NCBI GenBank assembly: GCA_027924585.1 | Contig: BSBM01000643.1 | Location: 17,718,501 to 17,782,500 of the forward strand | Length of the DNA stretch: 64,000 nucleotides | Origin: Larix kaempferi | Taxonomy: Eukaryota; Streptophyta; Pinopsida; Pinales; Pinaceae | Reading direction: 5' to 3' | Shown: positions 33,845 to 44,726 of the stretch, one piece after another | How the letters are laid out: each line of letters opens with the position of its first letter | How positions within the stretch are numbered: position 1 is the stretch's first letter | Position numbers and translations under genes: made by a program | The notes under the pieces: generated by a model | Database searches by the model: none | Seen by the model: only the letters and a program-made list of their open reading frames with translations | Told to the model about the DNA's origin: nothing

Positions 33845-34962
33845 AAGATGCAATGAGCTTGACTAGGGATCTCCAAAATGTGCTTCCTAGAACAAGATTT
33901 CCTCCTAAGCCTAGCTACAAATTTGAAAAGAAACATTGGCAAAGGGATGGATATGATAAGAAACCTTGCCAAAGAGAGTCATTTGAGAGGAATAAAAAAG
34001 AGGGACTAAACAGGGATGAACTTAGGAAAAAGAAATTGTGCTTCACATGCTTCCAACCATGGACACCGGGGCACAAATGTACCAAAGTAAAGGCTCAATA
34101 CATAGAAGTATTTTTTGACAATGAGGGGTATGATGGGGGCATGGATGAAGATGGACATATTTCAGATCAAGAAGAGGCATATGAGACAGCAGTAGAAGAG
34201 GAAAGACAAGAAGAAAATCAGCCTTCACCGGACAAAGCAAGAATGGCAGTGCTTTCAGCAGTACCTCGCTATCATACTATCCGATGCAAAGGTGTGGAAC
34301 AACGACAAAGAACTTCAGTTTTGGTAGATGGAGGAGCCACTCATAACTTCATTGATGCAGAGATGGTAGAGAAAATAAAGATACCTATTGAACCATTTGA
34401 TGGCTTCACAGTTGTCATTCCCGGTCACAACACAATGCAATGCAAAACATGGGTTCCAAAGCTGCAAGTCACCGTAGGTAACTATACTTTTGTTGATAGT
34501 TTTTATGTGGTTGATGTTGCTGATACTAATGTGGTTTTGGGAGTGAAATGGTTGTATTCAATAGGAGAGCATACAGTAAATTATCAAATTCCCGAAATGA
34601 AATTCCAAGATTCAAAAGGAGTACAAAGAATTGTGAGAGGGCAACACACTTATCCAAATCAAGTAGTAACTTGCAATAGTATGAGATCTATATTGAGACA
34701 TGGGGATATAGAATGGGCTGCTGAATGTCATATTACATCTCCCAAGCCAACTATAAATATTGTCAAACACCCAAAGGAGATAGAGAGACTTTTGCAAAAA
34801 TATGAAAAGGTTTTTAGAGACCTTCCACATGGTAGGCCACCGGATAGGGGGGTTGAGCACAGTATTATTTTGGAGGAGGGCACTTCACCCATTCAAATAC
34901 CACCTTATAGACATCCTAAAAAGTCCAGAGATGAGATTGAAAAGCTATCCAATAACTCCTAG
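33814..34962 (+). CDS. Gag C-terminus, zinc knuckle, protease and RT N-terminus (element A)
   Basis: This shifted frame continues gag (KPTTLKDAMSLTRDLQNVLP) and has a chromovirus-type zinc knuckle, CFTCFQPWTPGHKC (about 34039-34080). An acidic linker follows, then the aspartic protease with VLVDGGATHNFIDAEMV (34318-34370) and TNVVLGVKWLYSIG. It then enters the RT N-terminal region (FRDLPHGRPPDRGVEHSI, RHPKKSRDEIEKL). It stops at 34960-34962. The polymerase frame resumes at once in another register, consistent with one lost base plus a substitution creating a stop. Confidence 0.9.
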   Translation: MVKAHKPTTLKDAMSLTRDLQNVLPRTRFPPKPSYKFEKKHWQRDGYDKKPCQRESFERNKKEGLNRDELRKKKLCFTCFQPWTPGHKCTKVKAQYIEVFFDNEGYDGGMDEDGHISDQEEAYETAVEEERQEENQPSPDKARMAVLSAVPRYHTIRCKGVEQRQRTSVLVDGGATHNFIDAEMVEKIKIPIEPFDGFTVVIPGHNTMQCKTWVPKLQVTVGNYTFVDSFYVVDVADTNVVLGVKWLYSIGEHTVNYQIPEMKFQDSKGVQRIVRGQHTYPNQVVTCNSMRSILRHGDIEWAAECHITSPKPTINIVKHPKEIERLLQKYEKVFRDLPHGRPPDRGVEHSIILEEGTSPIQIPPYRHPKKSRDEIEKLSNNS

Positions 34963-34964
34963 AG

Positions 34965-37610
34965 TTGGGACTCATTAGACCAAGCTCTAGCCCTTATGCT
35001 TCTTCAGTAGTGCTAGTGAAGAAAAAAGATGGAACATTGAGAATGTGCATAGATTTTAGAGCCTTGAACAAAAAGACTATCAAGAATAGGTATCCTATTC
35101 CTAGGATTGATGAGCTCATGGATGAGCTACATGGGGCCAAATACTTCTCAAAAATTGACCTTAGATCAGGGTATCACCAAATTCGAATGAAAGATGAAGA
35201 TGTGCAAAAGACCGCTTTTCGATGTCATTTTGGCCACTTTGAATTTCTTGTCATGCCTTTTGGGTTAACTAATGCTCCAGCCACCTTTCAAGCATGTATG
35301 AATAGGATATTTTGCAAGCAACTAAGAAGGTTTGTTTTGGTTTTCTTTGATGATATTCTCATTTACAGTAAAACATGGGAAGAGCATTTGCAACAGTTAG
35401 AGATTGTGTTGAAAATCTTGCAAGAAGAGTCTTTATTTGCTAAATTATCAAAATGTGAGTTTGGGATGAAAGAACTACTGTATCTTGGGCACATTATTGG
35501 GCAAGAAGGAGTGAAGGTACACATGGAAAAAATCAGGGCTATCTTGGAATGTCCATCACCAAAAAATATTACCGAATTGAGAGGCTTTATTGGCATATGC
35601 ACCTACTACAGAAAATTTGTGAAAGGGTTCTCCAAGTTGACTTCTCCACTCACTGATTTGACTAAAAAGGATGCTTTCAAGTGGGATGAAGAGGCTGAAA
35701 AGGCCTTCCAAAAAATGAAAGAGGTAATGAGTAGTTGTCCCATACTTGCACTTCCTGATTTTACTAAACCTTTTGTTGTGGAATGTGATGCTTCAGGTGG
35801 AGGAATAGGGGCTGTCCTAAAGCAAGGCCAACACCCCATAGCCTTTGAGAGCAGAAAGTTACAGCCTCATGAAAAACTTTACTCCATCTATGATAAAGAA
35901 ATGCTGTCCATTATGCATGCATTGGCCAAATTCAGACAATACTTCGTGGGCAGCAAGTTTGTGGTGAAAACTGACCACAATAGTCTAAGACACTTTCTCA
36001 CCCAAAAAGATCTAAATGAAAGGCAACAAAAGTGGGTAAGCAAGATTCAAGCTTATGATTTTGATATTGAATATGCCAAAGGAAAGAATAATATAGTAGC
36101 AGATGCTTTGTCAAGAAGGCCTTCTTTTTCTCTCATGGATATTGCCAAGGATTGGAAAAACATGCTACTAGTTGAATATGCCAAAGACAAATTTGCTTGT
36201 GATGTGTTGGATGGAATCAAAGGGGATGATAATTATAGGATTTTGAATGGGCTGATATATTATAAGGGAAGAATTTATTTAGTTCATAACTCCAAGCTCA
36301 AGTACCGAATTTTGCAAGAAGCACATGATTCCCCACTAGCGGGCCATCCGGGGATCTTCAAAACTTATAGACAGTTGAGGCAAAGATTTTTTTGGAAGGG
36401 GCTGAAGGAAGATGTTCAGAAGTATGTGAATGAATGTAAATCATGTCAACAAAAAAAATCAGAACTTACATGTCCAACCGGCCTATTACAACCATTTCCC
36501 ATCCCGGAGCAAAAATGGGACAGTATTTCCATGGATTTCATCACCGGATTGCCTAAATCCTTGGGTAAGGATTGCATCTATGTGGTAGTTGATAGGTTGA
36601 AAAAATTTGCTCATTTCTTTGCTGTTACATCATCTTTTAGTGCTGCACAAGTGGCTGATATTTTTTTCAAAGAAATCTTCAGATTACATGGGCTCCCCAA
36701 GAGCATTGTCAGTGATAGAGATAGTAGATTCATGGGTGCTTTTTGGCAAGAAATTTTTAGATTGGTAGGCACTCAATTGACTCCAAGTACCAGCTATCAT
36801 CCACAAACTGATGGACAAACAGAGAGGGTAAACCAATGGTTGGAAGGATACCTAAGAAACTATGTGGGAGGGCAGCAAAAAGCATGGGCAAAATGGCTAC
36901 ACTTGGGTGAGTTTTGCTACAACACCACTTATCATATGTCAATAGGAATGTATCCTTTCAAAGAATTATATGGTTATGATGCACTTACATTTGCTGACAT
37001 TATATTTGGTGATAGTAGAGCCCCAAAGGATAAAGATTGGGTGGAAGAGAGCCAAGAAATTTTAAAGCTCTTGAAAGACAATTTGCAGGTTGCTCAAAAT
37101 CAGCAAAAACAATATGCTGATAGGCATAGAGAAGAAAGAACCTTTCAAGTCAATGATTTAGTATATTTAAGGTTGCATCCTTATAAACAAACATCTCTAA
37201 AAAAGAATGGAGCAGAAAAATTAAAACCAAGGTACTATGGGCCATACAAGGTAGTGCGGAAGGTTGGAGAAGTAGCATATGAACTAGAACTTCCGGAAGG
37301 GAGTAAAATCCACAATGTATTTCATGTTTATTGCCTCAATAAAGCTCTTGGTCAGCAAATCATCACTTCAGAAATACTTCCTCCTTTGGATGATGAAGGT
37401 CAGCTCACACTTGTTCCAGAAAAGATTTTGAAGACACGAGAAAGAAGGTTGAGGAGTAGAATCATCAAAGAATATTTAGTGCAATGGAAGGACTTACCAA
37501 ATGAAGATGCCACATGGGAAGAGGAGAATATTTTGCAGCATCCAAATCTGAAATTGCTTGAGGACAAGCAATCTTGGGTGGGGAGGACTGTAATGTCCCC
37601 ATTCAAATAA
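34965..37610 (+). CDS. Pol: reverse transcriptase, RNase H, integrase, chromodomain (element A)
   Basis: 881 uninterrupted codons from a non-ATG register (TTG, GLIRPSSSPYAS). The RT has IDLRSGYHQIRM (about 64-75), [12 protein letters not shown] and catalytic FFDD (127-130). RNase H starts at VECDASGGGIGAVL (about 270) and includes KTDHNSLRHFLTQ. The integrase zinc domain has HDSPLAGHPG ... CKSCQQKK (about 453-505). The core has acidic residues in SMDFITG, VSDRDSRF and GQTERVNQW (about 523, 584, 618). The GPY/F module (YGPYKVVRKVGEVAYELELP) and a chromodomain (EYLVQWKDLPNEDATWEEEN, about 826-880) follow. The stop lies 22 bases inside the 3' LTR. This is a chromovirus, Tekay-like by overall look. 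All catalytic residues seem intact, making this the best-preserved polymerase in the window. Confidence 0.95.
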   Translation: MGLIRPSSSPYASSVVLVKKKDGTLRMCIDFRALNKKTIKNRYPIPRIDELMDELHGAKYFSKIDLRSGYHQIRMKDEDVQKTAFRCHFGHFEFLVMPFGLTNAPATFQACMNRIFCKQLRRFVLVFFDDILIYSKTWEEHLQQLEIVLKILQEESLFAKLSKCEFGMKELLYLGHIIGQEGVKVHMEKIRAILECPSPKNITELRGFIGICTYYRKFVKGFSKLTSPLTDLTKKDAFKWDEEAEKAFQKMKEVMSSCPILALPDFTKPFVVECDASGGGIGAVLKQGQHPIAFESRKLQPHEKLYSIYDKEMLSIMHALAKFRQYFVGSKFVVKTDHNSLRHFLTQKDLNERQQKWVSKIQAYDFDIEYAKGKNNIVADALSRRPSFSLMDIAKDWKNMLLVEYAKDKFACDVLDGIKGDDNYRILNGLIYYKGRIYLVHNSKLKYRILQEAHDSPLAGHPGIFKTYRQLRQRFFWKGLKEDVQKYVNECKSCQQKKSELTCPTGLLQPFPIPEQKWDSISMDFITGLPKSLGKDCIYVVVDRLKKFAHFFAVTSSFSAAQVADIFFKEIFRLHGLPKSIVSDRDSRFMGAFWQEIFRLVGTQLTPSTSYHPQTDGQTERVNQWLEGYLRNYVGGQQKAWAKWLHLGEFCYNTTYHMSIGMYPFKELYGYDALTFADIIFGDSRAPKDKDWVEESQEILKLLKDNLQVAQNQQKQYADRHREERTFQVNDLVYLRLHPYKQTSLKKNGAEKLKPRYYGPYKVVRKVGEVAYELELPEGSKIHNVFHVYCLNKALGQQIITSEILPPLDDEGQLTLVPEKILKTRERRLRSRIIKEYLVQWKDLPNEDATWEEENILQHPNLKLLEDKQSWVGRTVMSPFK

Positions 37611-39357
37611 GTGCATAGTAAGACAATCCCATCAATCCTACTAGTTTCCTAGGTTGGATGGGCACATGTGGGATGGTAATAAGGAAGCTAATAAATGATA
37701 TTTAGACATTAGAGGGGTTCAAGCATTTAATAAATATGGTGAATAAATAAATTCAAGATAAATTCTAAGTGGCAAGTGGTTTTGGAGACATATGGAGGTG
37801 GTGGGACCCACACTAGCTTGATTTTTCATAATACATGGTATCTCTCTTTTGCAAATTCGAATTAATGGGAATGTGAACACTCTTGGGTGAGTTGGTAAGT
37901 CATAACACATTTCATTGAGCATCTTAGGTCGAATTTGGAAGGATTGGTAACCTCCATGGAAGATAAAGAGTCAAAGTAGAAGTTTGTGGACACTTGGGCT
38001 AGATTCCCTAGCCTCTATGACACCAATGATGGAGCATCTATGACAACTATGACAAATTGCAGACCTGACCTCTGACATCTGACCACTATGACATGTCAGC
38101 ACCAAAAATAGGCTCAAGGAAGGTGAATTTGGGAGTTGGAGAAGCCAAAGAGACTCAAAATCGAATTTGGGAGAAGATGGAAGGTTGGAACTAGGAGACA
38201 AGTGGAAAATGTGGAATATTTCCTAAATGGAAATCTATTGAATCTATTGAGAGGATTTCGACCCTTAGAAGGCTAATGTTGGTTATAAAATGTATAAATG
38301 AAGAATGAGAATGGATTTTGATGATTTGAGAAAAATTGCATTTGTGAAGAGAGAACTAGTGGATGACTAGTTTCTTGCCTTAGCCAATTTCGAGGGTGAA
38401 AGATTCCCATCCAAGTTGGTGTTTGGAGAGGCCACTTAGGTCTTTCATGGTGCTTTAATGGAGTTTGTATTTGCAGGTAGAAGCTACAGGAAGTTTCATG
38501 GTTTGGTTTAGTGTAGCACTTTCTCTCCACCGTTTCCAGTTTTGAAGGCATATTCATGCTCCTTGAGGGAGGGCGTTTTTGGTGAGCACTTGTGCTTCTT
38601 GAGAGAGCTTCTCATTATATATTTCTGATTTTAACAGCTTCATATCCTCTATTATTAATATTCAGAAAGTCTCAGGTCGAAATACCCATTGGTTGTATGC
38701 AAAACTATTGATTAATGAGCAAACAATGTCCATTTCCCCAATGCATTGATGTATGACACTATAATGTTGATTATTTCGAATGGATGGATGATTCTCTGAT
38801 ATATTTGTGATCAATATAATTCCATGGATGTATTCTACAAGTTTCATGTACTGTACTTGAGCATTTGAAGCATTTTTACTCAGTTTAGTTGTATTGGGAG
38901 GTGAAATAGTGCCATTTCCCCAAGGGTCGAATTGGGGGTTTTTGTTGTTGAATGTGAGAGAGTTATAACAGTAGTAAAAATCAATTAATGGTTCATATGA
39001 GACCTTAATAACATACTTAACACATTATATACCTCTGTTCATAAATTTGTGGGAGTTTGGAGGCATTTGGAAGGCCATTTTCAGTGTTACCTGGGGGGGA
39101 TTTGATGCACAAATTACTAGTCAAAATTACCTATATTGATCAGAATACAAATCAAGTTTGCAGCAGTATTTGGAGGGCCATAAAACATCCATGAACCTAA
39201 TATTAATGTCTAAATACCATTCATACACTCCTACAGAAGATTTGGGAGCATTTGGGTTGATTTGGAGGTCAAAACAGTTAAACTAGTCAAAGGTCAAAAT
39301 TGGGGAAAAAGTAGAAAAATTGGCATTTTAATAGAATTTTGAAAAAGGGTCATTACA
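37589..39357 (+). mobile_element. 3' LTR of element A
   Basis: 1769 bp, collinear with the 5' LTR. TATA box near 38280. It is followed by GAATT and the truncated B gene. Confidence 0.95.
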
Positions 39358-41402
39358 GAATTTGATAGGTGGGGTGCCTATCTCTAACTCAATCCTATAC
39401 TCCACTCCTCTATCAGGTGGTCTACCATGAGGAAAGTACCCAAACACCTTCTTATGCTTTTGGATCAATTTATGAATGTCTTCTAGATATTGTGCCACTT
39501 CCAAGGTGGTTCCCTTTGTGGTGATTAAGCATTCTGCAGCCCACTCAATGTCTCCATGACTTAGTCTGGATCTCATACTGTGTGCACTCACCACATTTTT
39601 TGGGTAGGTGTTGATCCCTCTCAACACTACCTCCTTTCCATCTTCTCCTTTGAAAGTCATTTCAGGAATTTGGTAGTCTATTTAGTGCTTCCCAATGGAA
39701 TACAACCATTGTACTCCCAAAACCATGTTAATATCAGCCACATTCACAACATAAAAAATATCTATAACGTTGTGATATCGTATCGTATAGTAATATGCAA
39801 TTTAGGAATCCATCTAGAATAATCCATAGAATGATTACCTAGAATGATAACAATGAAGCCTACAAATTTTTCAGTAGGTAACTTCCTCCTTTCGACCAGA
39901 GTTGAATCAATGAAGTTATGGGTTTCTCCATCCACCAACATAGTGATTGATTTTCCTTGATTCACTCCCTTGAATCTAAGTGTATGGAAGAGAGAAAATC
40001 CTGACAGTACTGCAATATTTCTCACTTCGCGGGTAGGCTCTTCTTCCGTAGTCTCATAGGCCACTTCTGCATCTACTGGGGCCTCTTCTTCTTCCTCCTC
40101 AGCTTCGCTCTCTAAGTAAAATTCAATGTAGTGTGATTTTCCTTTATCACATCTGTGTCCTGGAACCCATGGTTCCTAACAGGTGAATCACAACTTCCTT
40201 CTTCTCAATTCATCTCGATCTTGGTAATAGTTATCCTTCTTGAAGTTTCCAGAAGTACCTTTCATGGGTGGGCTTTGATTCTTGAATTGAGTAGGACCAA
40301 TAGTCCTAGGAGGAAATCTAGTCCTCAGAATAGATTCTTGCAATTCCATTCTTCTACTTAGTGCATCTTGCAAGGTAGAGGGTTTGTAAGCATTCACCAA
40401 ACCTTTCAAAGGTTCTGATAACCCTTCAATGAACAACAAGATCAATCTAGCTTCTGAGATATCAGAGACCATCACAACTATTTTTTGAAACTTAGATTTG
40501 TAAGCTTCAGGAGTTCCAGTCTACTTCACTTGCGCTAGTTCTCTAAAGGTGATCTCAGTATCTCTTCTTTAGAATCTTTCAGCCAACTTTCTTGTGAACC
40601 CTTCATAAGTGGTCACTTGATCATTCCCACGTGTTTTCAGGCCATGAAACCACCAATCATTGGCTTCCCCATCTAAGTGCAGAGTATCCAACTTAATGGA
40701 ATTTTTCTCAGCCATTGGATTTAATTGAAAATAAGTATCAAGCTTCTAAATCCAGGAGTTATCAATGCACTTCTATGATCCATCAAAGTAAGGCAAATAA
40801 ATGTTACCAATAGCATTTCTTAACTCATAGTTCTGATTTGGTATCCAAAAGCTTCCTCTCAATTTTTTCTTGTACTGAAGATCACATAAATCTTTGAATG
40901 GAAAATCCCTTCTACATTCTTCATTCAGTGTGAGGTACATAACATATTTTTCTTCCCATGAAGCAAGACCTTCACTTCAAACCTCAGGTTCCTCTCTTTG
41001 TTATTCAGTAAACTTGGGAATAGTAGGCCTAGAATGTAGCTAAGATTCCATATTGAATTCATTAGGGAGATTGTGAGGCCCATTTCTTGAGAAAATAGAG
41101 CCACCACTGATCTTCCTTTTTCCATGTGGGGTACCATTGCCACTCCCCTCTACATTTTTTCTCCCTAGCTGGTAAGCTAAGAACTCTTTGTTCTCTTTTC
41201 CATATTGAACAATATTTTCAGAGATGTCTTGTAATCCTTTCATCATGGTTTGAACAAAGATTTTGAACTCATATTTGTCTTCATTGTGAGACATATCTGA
41301 CTCTCCTTGTAGCTTTCCTTCAGTAGAATTGATTTCTTCTCCCTCTTCCTCCTCTGACAGAGGATCCTTCTTCTTAGAATATAAGTATCTTTTTGGACTC
41401 AT
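39358..41402 (-). pseudogene. Element B gag, protease and RT N-terminus
   Basis: The frame starts MSPKRYLYSKKKDPLSEEEE at 41402 (acidic N-terminus). It then shows LNEECRRDFPFK, YFQLNPMAEKNS, DGEANDWWFHGLKTRG, SEARLILLFIEGLSEPLKGL, a decayed zinc knuckle ending WVPGHRCDKGK, protease LVDGETHNFIDSTLVERRK (one Gly-Ala step missing from the active-site loop), and FPHGRPPDRGVEYRIELEIG. It ends at GTPPIK, where A's LTR begins. It matches element A domain by domain. Stops, several at Trp or Gln positions, and frameshifts break it. Confidence 0.88.
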
Positions 41403-41440
41403 AGAAAGATGTCAAGATCAACAGGTTCATAGGACAATGA

Positions 41441-41450
41441 TCTGATACCA
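41441..41450 (-). other. Primer binding site of element B
   Basis: Minus TGGTATCAGA, next to the LTR edge at 41452; initiator tRNA-Met type. Confidence 0.8.
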
Positions 41451-41451
41451 C

Positions 41452-41632
41452 TGTAATGTACCAACTAGGTTTGGTGATACAAAAAATCACTCTCTTGGAA
41501 ACTCAATTAGAAACAGTGGATGCTGGGAGCTAGTTTGAATATGGGTTAGCAAAATCAAGTTTTCTGGATAGGAGGAGGATTATGTTAGCTTATAATACAT
41601 TTTAAAAAAGAATTGGGACCATTGATGTTTCA
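41452..41632 (-). mobile_element. Truncated 5' LTR of element B
   Basis: TGTAATGTACCAACTAGG and the next roughly 180 bases match the start of the left LTR (19503 onward). After 'gatgtttcaaa' the similarity stops abruptly and a different gag begins. The right end of B was therefore deleted. Confidence 0.8.
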
Positions 41633-42395
41633 AAGTCCCAAACATATTCATTTTTCAACTGCTTGATCTCTTTGAGTTTAGTAATACACTGTTATTCATA
41701 TTTTGGATTTTTAAATTCATCTTTTAAGGAATCTCTAATTTCTTCCACAGTTTTTGGTGGTTTTCTAGTAGGTACCTTCGCAAATTTCATGAACCAATCC
41801 AAAGAACGACCTATAAAAGTTGTAATTAGTTGCACTCTTTTTACATTGTCATCTTGCACTTTCTTAACAGTCTAGATTGCATCACGCAAAAGCCAATGCT
41901 GCTCTGGGTTTTCTAACCCATTCCCATGAAATATTGGTAGTTCAATATCATCCCCAGCCATTATGTTTCTTGGAGGTATTCGTTGACTTCATATTATAGG
42001 AACAACACTTATAAGGTAATTATTCATCAAAGTACTGCTCTGACTACCACTACTATTACTTGCTTGTACAAACTATGATGGGCTAGTATTTCTTACCTCA
42101 ATTTTTGGAGATGCAAGTGGGGTCACAAGTATGTCATAGTGTCCGGCCTGATCTGGTTCAATAGGATCATCCTCAGAAATAGGTTGGAATCCTTCCTCTT
42201 CGTCATCTTTTCTATCATAATATTCATCTTCAATTTGTGATACTAGTCCGTAGTCCTTTCCTTTAGTCATGTTGCGACCCTTTCCTTTTGTCACAATTCT
42301 CCTTCTCTTACTTGACCAAAATGTTCTTCCAGTCTCCAATAGACTACACTCTTCATCTGTTTTTTTGTCTCCTTCCCTTTTAATGTCATCTCACT
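41633..42395 (-). pseudogene. Gag fragment of another gypsy family (element D)
   Basis: The minus strand shows KGKETKKTDEECSLLETGRT, a basic patch SSKRRRIVTKGKGRN, an acidic stretch, then MAGDDIELPIFHGNGLENPE. QHWLLRDAI, VKKVQDDNVKRVQLITTFIG, RSLDWFMKFAKVPTRKPPK and LKEIKQLKNEYV follow. This is a Ty3/gypsy gag core by pattern but not close to the gags of A/B, E or H. Stops sit at about 41873, 41694 and 41990. It joins B's broken LTR directly. No LTR of its own is recognised. Confidence 0.7.
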
Positions 42396-42429
42396 TCTTA
42401 TAAAATGCTCCTAGACCAACCCCTACCGA

Positions 42430-43060
42430 CATCCCAAACCACTGCACACAAACAATTTACTCGTTGGATTCCATCCTCATAACCCCTTTTTCACAAAGAA
42501 AAATTTTAATCCATGGTTTCAAATATTTAAAGTACTTACCTTGGGGTCCTTGGAATAACTCCCCTTCAGCAATACTGTAATATTTTATGGTCTCTACAAC
42601 AAACTTCATATTATATCCCTCCAATATATTGTTTAACCAGTAATTGAAAACAAAATATATCTTATTATTTATACTTTTAAGAGTCCAGACTAGCTCAAGG
42701 GTAAAAAATGTATGCTCACCCCCTTGAAATCACCTCTTTTATATGGTTAACCTTTCCAACCATTCTATCAAAATAATATGAGACTCCAAATAACACTTCA
42801 TGAATATCTGAGAAAACATACTTATCTAATCATTTTTCTACATCAATACGTGGATCTATGTTCTAGATTTCAACAAACTCTCTTAGCTTCTTATCTATCC
42901 AATCCTGGATTTCAGGATTAGTCGGATGCCACATACCCCTTCGACACAACTCTCGGTCCCGCAAAAGAACAATTTGTTGGCGTAGATCTACTTCAACCAA
43001 GGTTCACTCAATTAAACACCAACAAACCCCAAGAGACCGGCCCTTTCGACATTACCTAAG
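42430..43060 (-). pseudogene. Unrecognised decayed reading frame
   Basis: The minus strand gives LRQQIVLLRDRELCRRGMWH, PTNPEIQDWIDKKLREFVEI, then after stops KYVFSDIHEVLFGVSYYFDR, MVGKVNHIKEVISRG. After a frame change near 42722 come GEHTFFTLELVWTLKSINNK, IYFVFNYWLNNILEGYNMKF and KYLKPWIKIFLCEKGV, ending MRMESNE. The composition is strongly protein-like, and the two in-frame stops are one base from Gln/Trp codons. A GGGGTGAGC at the frame change and CCAAG|GTAAGT near 42540 could be splice donors. I know no family for it. It lies just upstream of the D gag, so it may be part of that element or a captured host exon. Confidence 0.45.
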
Positions 43061-44726
43061 AAGTAGGAAAAGTATCACCTGAGGTATCTATGGGAAGTAT
43101 AGAAACCAGGTTTCTATAGTAGTGAAGGGGTGTGACAAGGGGCTACCAACCATGACATTCCAGACTTCGAAAGAACGCACCACTTAAACAATTTGAAAGC
43201 ATGCATACATGGCATTTAACTAACTGTAACATATGTTCATTGACTAGGCAATATCCATATTGTTCATACATCCACATTGATCAATATTCTTTCATCAATA
43301 TTCAAAATGCAACAAAATACATAACACATCATCACATCATTCCTGCACAATGAACACCATATGTAACATGGAAAACTAAATGGGAGAAAACCACAAAAGA
43401 TCTTTCTTTATTAATGAGTCACAGTCAAAATAAACACTTCATGTTTTACAATGACTTACATATTTCTTCTTCATGCGACTATTTCCTCATTCATCCTGGT
43501 TCATTGATACTTTTCTTATTGAGCTCATATTAAGTTTTCAATCCTGAGAAGTGTGACTTTGTTTGCAATGTCTATCCAATTTCAGAGATTCAACAGTTCT
43601 TTACACAGTCTTCATTTACTGGTTCAGTCACAACAAGATGATTTTGCAATGCTGAAGATAGATATGGGAATTTGGATGTCCCAAATGAATGATTCAGATG
43701 TCATGAAGTGGTATACACAGTCTCATATTAATCAAGGAATCTTAGAGGAGATATGTATTCTAAAGAGACGAACTGAATGCTTGGAGAGACAATAGAACCA
43801 AATTCTCAAATTGTTGAATTGAGTTCGGTCGGAGCAATGTAATGCAAACCAGTCTTCTTCGACCATGCAATTACAATAATTCTTGAAAGCTCCTAATTTC
43901 GTCGAGTGACCTTCACCAAACCTTGAGCTTCGTTTATTTCTATAGCCATCGAACATGTCATGGAGCTAGACCTTGAGCTTCAGCTCCGATTTTATTTTGT
44001 AAATGTCATATATGCTCAATATATAAGGGCATATTTTGTATATACTACCTTTTGTAATGATACTAATTTTATATAATACGAATCATTTTGTGCAACTTTC
44101 TCATGAGTTTCTCTTTTCTGCGACATGAGTATAAAATCAAATGTACTTTGGTTTCATCGTCCTTTTTGTGTGTGCTTGAATTTATGCATGGTAGTTCAAT
44201 TCCTTTTTCTTTATGCGCAAATTTTTAGTCATCCTTTCCGTTGTCCTTTTCTTTTTACAAAACTCTTCAGTACATCATCAAAACATTTTGTACCTATCTC
44301 ATAGGTAGATTTATTTGAACTAGAACTCTTATTTCGACTGTTATATTGATGCTGAAAATAATGTCTACCACTAGATACTAATACATGTACACCATTTTTG
44401 TAACATTTTCATATATGAATATTACTTGAACATGATTGGGTGACTTTTGGATACACTGTTCTAGTTTCCTTGAATTCACATAGAATTTCGAATTCAAGGG
44501 TTTCATCTACGCATTTTGAGAGTCATTAGAATAAGTAACAATTATCTGCTACCAGAAGAGTATTTTGATTTTTTGATCAATTGCGCAAGTCTGTGAACAT
44601 TTCTTTACCCATTTTTGTGTGTGCATGGGTTTTTGTTGATATTCTGCAAACATGTTCTTACTTTTTGCAATATGTGCATTGTTCCCATTTGACTATTCTA
44701 TTGATCTTTGACAATTTTGAGCTTTT
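43061..44726. other. Spacer, nothing firmly recognised
   Basis: A plus-strand frame at 43553-43795 (MTLFAMSIQFQRFNSSLHSL onward) looks partly protein-like (SQQDDFAMLKIDMGIWMSQM) but has no known motif. It is followed by an AT-rich, 3'-UTR-like stretch. The rest is non-coding. Confidence 0.35.

Larger units (their letters stand above)
31023..39357 (+). mobile_element. Chromodomain Ty3/gypsy element A, nearly complete, nested in B
   Basis: Paired LTRs of exactly 1769 bp each (31023-32791 and 37589-39357) have ends TGTAATG ... CATTACA. Flanks are GACTT (31018-31022) and GAATT (39358-39362), a 5-bp target duplication with one change. Primer site 32794-32805 is TGGTATCAGAGC. All gag-pol domains are present in order. 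At least 30 LTR-LTR differences are visible by eye, roughly 2-3 percent. Two single-base deletions and one stop break the polyprotein, so it is non-functional as it stands. It lies head to head against B's genes. Confidence 0.95.
19503..41632 (-). mobile_element. Chromodomain Ty3/gypsy element B, with nested elements A and C
   Basis: The order on the minus strand is truncated 5' LTR (41632-41452), initiator-tRNA-type primer site, gag, protease, [element A], reverse transcriptase, RNase H, integrase, [element C], integrase C-terminus with chromodomain, polypurine tract, and 3' LTR (21074-19503). Frames on the two sides of each insertion continue the same domain, which shows it is one element. 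Left flank is GCTTT; the right end is lost, so no target duplication can be tested. Many stops and frameshifts make it inactive. Confidence 0.85.
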
